DNA of 64,000 nt from Helichrysum umbraculigerum (lineage: Eukaryota > Streptophyta > Magnoliopsida > Asterales > Asteraceae), in assembly GCA_949592205.1 (NCBI GenBank), contig CATIUR010000001.1, forward strand, positions 216,882,250-216,946,249. The letters are read 5' to 3'. Below are positions 58,120 through 64,000 of the stretch, piece after piece. Position 1 is the stretch's first letter, and the number at the start of each line of letters is the position of its first letter. The position numbers were made by a program, and so were the translations under genes. The notes beneath the pieces are model-generated. The model did not search any database, had not been told where the DNA came from, and saw only the letters and a program-made list of their open reading frames with translations.

Positions 58120-59454
58120 CAAGTATTGTACCTACGACCGTTCCGCTGCTTCCATACGTTTGTACTCCACCAATTGGTGTTTCCAGCACTATACCGAGTA
58201 ATAGGGCGTTTTACAGTTTTTCCGTTACATTAATTAGGGTTCCACATTACTCTCGCAGATTTCCTATATCCTAATGAGCTACAACTACGAGCCTATTAAA
58301 TATCTAACGTAGAGTTGTCCGCAATCAGATAAATAACATGTCACGTGGATAGCAGTTATAGAAGTCAAATACACCGGAAGTTCTCCCAAATGTACAGACA
58401 AATTTAACCGACGACTATCCTCGAATCCTGGTCCCCAGTCACAGTCATCAGAGACGTCTGTATCATAGCGTGAATTGTTGATTGAGCAAGAACACGAACG
58501 GGGATAATCCCGCGGACCAAGTTGGGATAATCGGGCTAACGATCAGTTAAATTGTTCAGCATTACAGATATAAATCATCACAACTATTCCATGCATGTTA
58601 ATCTACTGTGTAAACCAATATTCTGTGTCTGAAAACCTAATTATACAGTTACTGATATGAACCAGGAGGAATACTATAGCATGCATCATTCCTAAGGCAA
58701 CAATCAAACAAGAACATGCGATAGGGTGACACATAACAGAACACCGTAATCCTAGCATAGCAGATAACCAATAATCAGATCATAGATATCCCGAAAGTTC
58801 TCTCAAAGATATATAACAGATAAACATGAATCTAACCTATCTCTAATCCTACGCTCCGTGTCTCTTGGGATTTGTTTCAATCTAGAGAACACAGCCATAC
58901 CAAGTTCATTGATCATCAAGTATAGAATAGGTAGAACGTACCACTAGTAATTGGCCAAGTTCTAGCAGGAAGCTTCTAACCACAGCATAGGTTGGATAGA
59001 TAAACATTCGAGATTCAGTTTATGAGTTCATACACAGTTTAAAGTAACACGGGCAGAGTAACAGCATGGCATAAACATATTGACTATTCTAACATAACTA
59101 CATCATAGTAAACACAAAGAAATGTCTAGCCTAACATTATATATCTAGCATACAATCCTAAACAAGCATAAACAAAGCAACACATGTTTAAAACTGGAAA
59201 GTAAGAGATATATAAATAGAACCTGATACGAATTTATTACAGACAGATCTTCGCGAATACAATGTCTTGGAGTGACTCCGTACAAAAGCTAAAAGCTACC
59301 TCTACCTAACTATCTCTCTAACTAGCTCAATTCTAGAGAGAGAAACTCTTCTAGAGGGAGAAACTAGAGAGAGAGTGATGTGTGTGAGAGAGAAAGTGTA
59401 GGGAGAGAATGAAAATGAGAGAAAATGGTATGTTGGTGAAGTGAGGGGTGTCCA

Positions 59455-59464
59455 CTATTTATAG
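59455..59464 (-). promoter_or_regulatory. TATA box of the Athila-type LTR
   Basis: CTATAAATAG, identical to 45623-45632, with the GTATACGG array about 80-180 bp upstream. Confidence 0.75.
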
Positions 59465-59540
59465 GCAAAGCATTAAATCGCACGTACAACTCACGAAGCA
59501 GCACGTACAAGCAAATGAAGCACAATATGGGGGTGCAGGG

Positions 59541-59632
59541 GCCGTATACGGCTTGTATAGGGCCGTATACGGTCTATACAAGGCCGTATACGGTCTGTAT
59601 AGGGCCGTATACGGTGCCTATGGCCGTATACG
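59541..59632. repeat. CCGTATACGG array in the Athila-type LTR
   Basis: Five perfect 10-bp palindromes CCGTATACGG at about 59542, 59563, 59584, 59605 and 59623, spacing 21, 21, 21 and 18 bp. Confidence 0.93.
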
Positions 59633-60130
59633 GGCTTCGTCTGATTTCGTTCGTTGCTTAAAACGTCCGTATCTCCTTCGTTATGCGTCCGTTTGACTCG
59701 ATTCTTTTGCCTGTGGTTTCATAATTCCGTTACGCTTCTAATGATGCCAATCTCATAGAAATTGGATGTGTAGAGCTCAGGCGTAGCCGAAATGACTTTT
59801 AGTGGCTCTGAAAGTGCAGTGTCTTCTCCGTCCTTTAGCCGTTTCACTTGATTCCAGATTTTTCCGTCTCGATTTTACCTATACAACAGATGGTAGAAGT
59901 TAGGAAGTGTGTCTTGACAGGAAAATGAGGTCGGAGGAATCGACTTGTATTAAAATGCTGTGTTTTGTGCGATTTCAGAGTGTTTTCAGTGATTTTTAAC
60001 ACAACGTCTACTTTTGAACCACTTTAGTGAATTTTAATAAATAATCAATGTTTTGGAATGTTTTTACTAAAGAAAGGTCCAAAATATGAGGAATAAAGCT
60101 TCTAAAAACATGACTTTTTACGTCACATCA

Positions 60131-61767
60131 AGTTATCCCACACTTAGACGTTGCTTGTCCTCAAGCAACAACTCTCTGAAAAAGGTTTTAAGTCGTGTTT
60201 TTAGGGGCGAGTCAGAGAATATTTTCTGAGATTAGCCTTTCCTCATATAAGCAAGTTACTTCTAAAAGTGTGGAGGAGGATAAGATGATCCTTCCATAAA
60301 CAAGAAGAGATTCTCTTAGGCGTACATCCAAATCTCATGATCTTGGAGTACACATGACTAGGCGATCTCACTATAGGTGGTTACTCAATTCACTCAAAGT
60401 GTATCGGGTTTCCTATCAATCTAGCTCAAATGAAATCGCTCAAAATAGCCATTCATGCTGCACTCATCGTCATAGGCTTGATCGAGAATCGGATCTCCAC
60501 CACTTAGGTGAGAACGGTGCTAATTATCTCAAGACATTCAGAGGGTTGTAATGTTTGGTGAGGGTGAAGGGTATGGATAGTGGTAAAAATTTGGTTGCGA
60601 GGGTGTTTAACTTATCTTAAAATCACTGAGATTATGAACAACTTTATTTAGAACGGAGAGGAACGGAGAATTGGTAGCTGCTTCAGCTTCTATCGAATTT
60701 TCCATGAAGAGCTATGCTTTGAAACTTTCAGCTTTATTTGCGGAGCTATTTTCTTTTCTTTTTCTTTTCTTCAGAATTTCTTTGTCAGAGAATTTCCAAG
60801 GAATTTTATATTTTGAATCATTTAGAAATCTTTTCCTCTATCTTGATCATTTTGATTCTTTTCCAGGTGCTAATTTTTTCCGCACCATCGTCCTTCCAGT
60901 TCTCTTGTGTGCTAATTTTCCCGCACCATTTGTTGAGAAACTTGATTTTTGGAGAATGTGAATGAGTGGGATATATGAAACAGATATTCTAAAAGGTGTT
61001 CTTCATAACCTCAGAAATTCCAAGATAAGTTTGGGGGTATTTTTGGGAAGCGGGTGAAAATTAGGGTTTTGAAGAAATGAAAGGTTTAGGCTCAACAGGG
61101 TATACTAGGTGGATCTTCGATACTAAAAATGAGCATCGGAAAGGGTTTTGGGCTTGAAAAGATATGTAAGAAATGGGTTAAGTCCTAAGGAAAGTCAAGG
61201 TCATTTAATTGCACCTATACCGCGTACGGTACACACCAATATGGTCTCGAAGCGTATGTCAAGAGCAAGTTCTAATTCAGAGATACAGACATCGGCACAC
61301 ACACAAGAAATGAAAGTGAAGCATTAAAGATGAATGCTTTTAGGCTCAAGATACCTCACTGCAAAGGGTTGTATGTGTCTAGTCATGCTCCTTTGATTAT
61401 CACTTCTTGCTTAAGCAATTTCTACCTTATTTCCTTTAGGCTTTTAGAAATATCATACTTATATTTTGAAAATGGTTTCTCTCAGTAGTATCTGAGATTC
61501 AAAAACTGAGTTTAGACTCATTAATTTTGAAAAAATTTGACCTTATTTTTGAAAAAATTATTGAGAGAAAGATTGCTATTGGACATAAAAATCACCATTT
61601 AAGGTATTCTATACCTGTCATCCCACACTTAGAGGAACATTGTCCCTAATGTTCTCTTGAGTAGAGATTTTATTAGTAAAATCCCACACTTAGAGTTTGA
61701 ACATGTAAGTAGATGTTTCTCAAGTGTTTTAATTTGGTCTGGAATCCCACACTTAGTGATAAGTTTA
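60131..61767 (-). other. 3' non-coding region of the coding Athila-type element
   Basis: Collinear with 50700-52336. CTAAGTGTGGGAT-type words (seen here as ATCCCACACTTAG) lie at about 61620, 61681 and 61744, with 61-63-bp steps, and again at 60137 as the polypurine tract. No coding frame is convincing. Confidence 0.8.
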
Positions 61768-62065
61768 GGATGAGGCACAGAAATTAAACGCACTAACATA
61801 GGCATAGTAAAACATAATTGAAACGGGGAGAAAGGAACAGAGAGACTCCCCATTTGTGTTTACTGGAATAGACCAGGTTTGTGCAGGAGTGGTGCTAGTG
61901 AATTGCTGGATTTTAAGGACCAGGCTCGTTTAAGATCATCCATTCCACACAAAGCTGTATTCTGCAATAAACAACGACACACATATCACAGTATCTCATC
62001 TAGGTAGCAGGTATAAAGCGTAAGTACAGAGTCATAATACAGAAAGTAAATAATAAAGATAGAAT

Positions 62066-62731
62066 CTAGTAATCATCAAGTAGGTCGTCAGTGTCAGGAT
62101 CAAACTCTGCCTCAGCATCCCTGTCGAAAACAGAAGTCGGAGATGGAATGGAAAAATCCATAGTAGCCATAGCCTGACTCACAATCTCGTCAGTGGAAGT
62201 GTGGGTGACAGAAGTGTGAGCATCAAAAACAGCCAGAAGCTGCTCTGTGAGGCTGCGATCTGGTGATGCAAGTCCTGTGGGCAATGCTGGATCAGGATCA
62301 GCAGCTGCAGCAGTGGGGCCAGTGGAAGGTCCGGAAGTAGAGACAACAGGTGGATCTGCAGAAGGAAAGAAGGACCATGGAGGTCGAGATGGTCCCGGAT
62401 CTGGGCCAAGCCTGTAGGGAATGGCATCAGGTCTCAGAATCTTGAGCTGCTCACAGATAGAGGACATGATGTCATGCTGGATGGAGAGTGTCCGGAAGAG
62501 GGCCCACGAAGCAGCTGGGTCAGCCGTAGTGAAACCGTACTTGAAAGTAGGTACGGGGGCTGGCAAAGGTGATGAGGGCCTCTCATCGGGCAACTCCTCG
62601 TGAGTGATCGGGACATCAGTCAGGTCCTCCTCAGTGATGGTCAGCATAGCCGCTCTCTGCGCTCTGCGTCTACGAGGTCTGTGTCGTCTACGTGGTCTCG
62701 CAGCTACATGATCGGCATCAACAGCGTCCAT
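62066..62731 (-). CDS. Unrecognised 221-residue ORF downstream of pol
   Basis: From the ATG at 62731 (MDAVDADHVAARPRRRHRPR). The N terminus is very Arg-rich (RPRRRHRPRRRRAQR), like a nuclear or nucleolar signal or an RNA-binding tail. The middle contains SWALFRTLSIQHDIMSSICE, a possible helix, then a Pro/Ala/Ser-rich linker, and the C terminus is strongly acidic (DPDTDDLLDDY). No membrane segment or signal peptide is present, so it is unlike the env-like ORF reported for some Athila elements in this position. GC content is higher than its surroundings. The codon pattern and clean frame suggest a real gene; its function is unknown. Confidence 0.6.
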   Translation of the reverse strand: MDAVDADHVAARPRRRHRPRRRRAQRAAMLTITEEDLTDVPITHEELPDERPSSPLPAPVPTFKYGFTTADPAASWALFRTLSIQHDIMSSICEQLKILRPDAIPYRLGPDPGPSRPPWSFFPSADPPVVSTSGPSTGPTAAAADPDPALPTGLASPDRSLTEQLLAVFDAHTSVTHTSTDEIVSQAMATMDFSIPSPTSVFDRDAEAEFDPDTDDLLDDY

Positions 62732-62914
62732 CCTGAAATAAATAAAGAAAACAGGTAATGCTAATAATGATAGTAAATGAATAATACTTATCTCAGATTT
62801 TGCAATTTGAAGTTAGATAAGTGGCAAGCCTGCAATTTTATTAGTTCAGAGACAACCATACTTAATAAAAATAAACTAAGGAATAAAATAACAGAATTTA
62901 AATAAAGATAGGCT

Positions 62915-62961
62915 TGGGGTGCCTCCCAAGAGCGTTTGTTTTACAAGTCTCTAGCTTGACT
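62915..62961 (-). other. Two-hairpin block, copy 3
   Basis: On the minus strand AGTC-AAGCTAGA-GACT (62961-62946) and TGGG-AGGCAC-CCCA (62928-62915). It starts 20 nt after the pol stop at 62982-62984. Confidence 0.7.
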
Positions 62962-62981
62962 CTTCGTACCTTTCTGTCGAC

Positions 62982-63191
62982 TCACGGTGGTTCAAAGATA
63001 AAGACATCTTCCCTGATGGGAAAGTCTTCGAAGTAATGCTTTAAGCGGTGACCATTAACCTTAAAATTACCTTCTGGTGCCTCAAGTTCGACTGCACCGT
63101 AAGGAAATACCTTTGATACTATGAATGGTCCGCTCCACCTGATCCTAAACTTGCCAGAGAATTTCTTGAATCGCGAGTTGAAAAGCAGCAC
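62982..63191 (-). CDS. C-terminal tail of Athila-type Pol after an in-frame stop
   Basis: VLLFNSRFKKFSGKFRIRWSG continues with a GPF motif and VKVNGHRLKHYFE-like end (read here as FKVNGHRLKHYFE). It is the GPY/F-like module at the end of integrase. It is in frame with the integrase segment but separated from it by a TGA at 63195-63197. Confidence 0.85.
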   Translation of the reverse strand: MLLFNSRFKKFSGKFRIRWSGPFIVSKVFPYGAVELEAPEGNFKVNGHRLKHYFEDFPIREDVFIFEPP

Positions 63192-63194
63192 TTT

Positions 63195-64000
63195 ATCTCA
63201 TGTTTTGAATCTTGAGGGCCTCAGCTTAGCATCGTGAATTCTCTTCGTTCGTTCCTTGAAGCTTAACGAACTGTCATATGCCTGATCCATTAGTTCGGCT
63301 AACTCATTCAACTGCATTCGTCTATTTGCCCCAGCTGTAGAAATATCTAAGTTACAGTTCTTCAAAGCCCAGTATGCTTTATATTCCAGCTCAATTGGTA
63401 AGTGACATGCCTTGCCATAAACTAGACGATACGGTGTGGTTCCTAATGGTGTTTTATAGGCGGTTCTGAATGCCCACAATGCATCATCTAATTTTTCAGC
63501 CCATTTGTACCCATGATTACCAACAGTTCTTTCCAAGATTCTTTTCAAAGCTCGATTTGTTGCCTCAGCTTGCCCATTTGTCTGGGGGTGATAAGCTGTT
63601 GATGTCTTGTGAGTGACACCATACTGTTGCAGAACTTTCATGAATTGAACGTTGCAAAAGTGTGTACCACGATCACTAATTATTGCTTTTGGAGTCCCAA
63701 ATCGACTGAATAGCTTTCTGAGAAATTTGGTTACCACTTTGGCGTCATTTGTTGGGAGAGCTTGGGCCTCGGCCCACCTGAAGACGTAGTCGACTGCAAC
63801 CAAGATGTACTCTTTACCGTTAGATTTAGGGAACGGTCCCATGAAATCTAATTCCCAGATATCGAAGATTTCCACGACCTGTATGTTTGTGAGTGGCATT
63901 TCATTCCGGGCTGTTATATTGCCTTGTCTTTGGCAGATATCGCAGCGTCTCACCAGATCGTACGCATCTCGAAATATGGTTGGCCAGAAAAAACCGGCAT
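63195..64000 (-). CDS. Athila-type integrase, partial at the right edge
   Basis: The open frame enters from beyond the window with GFFWPTIFRDAYDLVRR and continues MRRCDICQRQGNITARNEMP-type sequence, the C-C part of the HHCC finger. Catalytic residues follow: D in WELDFMGPFP, D in ISDRGTHF and E in TNGQAEATNR. The domain inserts element DNA into the genome. The frame ends in a TGA at 63195-63197 within the conserved RFKT-DKVLLF stretch, so the tail is cut off. This single stop suggests a recently disabled copy. Reverse transcriptase and gag would lie to the right. Confidence 0.92.

Larger units (their letters stand above)
58120..60130 (-). repeat. 3' LTR of the coding Athila-type element (incomplete)
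   Basis: Starts at 60130; the segment around 58150-58200 (GGAAACACCAATTGGTGG) corresponds to 46440-46500 of the other family member. The last about 1 kb expected from that copy is not recognisable. Confidence 0.75.
58120..64000 (-). mobile_element. Coding Athila-type element, 3' half, open at the right edge
   Basis: On the minus strand: integrase end of pol, a stop-broken GPY/F-like tail, the two-hairpin block, a 221-residue ORF, about 1.6 kb of non-coding DNA with the repeated CTAAGTGTGGGAT, the polypurine tract and a 3' LTR starting TGATGTGACGTAAAAAGTCA at 60130. The LTR matches that of 44907-54542 up to about 58120, where similarity stops, so its end is truncated or diverged. Athila assignment rests on the integrase sequence and on the LTR shared with an element having a tRNA-Asp primer site. 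Confidence 0.85.

Overview
This is plant nuclear DNA, probably from a eudicot. It is AT-rich, has GT-AG introns, and is filled with nested transposable elements: Tekay-type chromoviruses, Athila-type elements, Helitrons and one hAT MITE. The style of the elements and of the Ulp1-like gene would fit an asterid such as a member of Asteraceae, but that is an impression. Almost nothing looks like single-copy host genes.

Layout. 1-7754 (minus strand): an intron-rich Ulp1/SENP-like cysteine protease gene whose His, Asp and Cys are all readable. It runs off the left edge, and a 2.6-kb Tekay-type solo LTR (3738-6354, TSD TTTTT) splits one exon. 8619-18773: a candidate 10-kb non-autonomous Helitron with an internal 2.3-kb duplication and a PDS5-like gene fragment. 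18879-27358: a complete, nearly pristine Tekay element (minus strand) with one 1513-codon gag-pol frame. 27564-29101: small Helitrons, a hAT MITE and Helitron termini. 29570-55768: a candidate second Helitron (about 6 kb without insertions) carrying bHLH and Raf-like kinase fragments, and itself split by a young Tekay element (30611-41103) and a 9.6-kb non-autonomous Athila-like element (44907-54542). 56150-58120: a compound microsatellite and the 3' end of another chromovirus. 58120-64000: the 3' half of a coding Athila-type element (minus strand), open at the right edge.

How the parts relate. The non-autonomous and coding Athila-like elements share LTR, PPT, about 1.64 kb of 3' non-coding sequence and a two-hairpin block placed just after stop codons, so the coding family is a plausible mobilising partner. 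The three Tekay-type LTRs share a consensus 5' splice donor; in both complete elements an acceptor lies 2 nt before the first ATG, implying a leader intron that removes the primer-binding site. Every LTR family here also carries its own CG-containing, mostly palindromic motif array with about 21-bp spacing. I regard these last two patterns as the best candidates for something not yet described. All alignments were done by eye.
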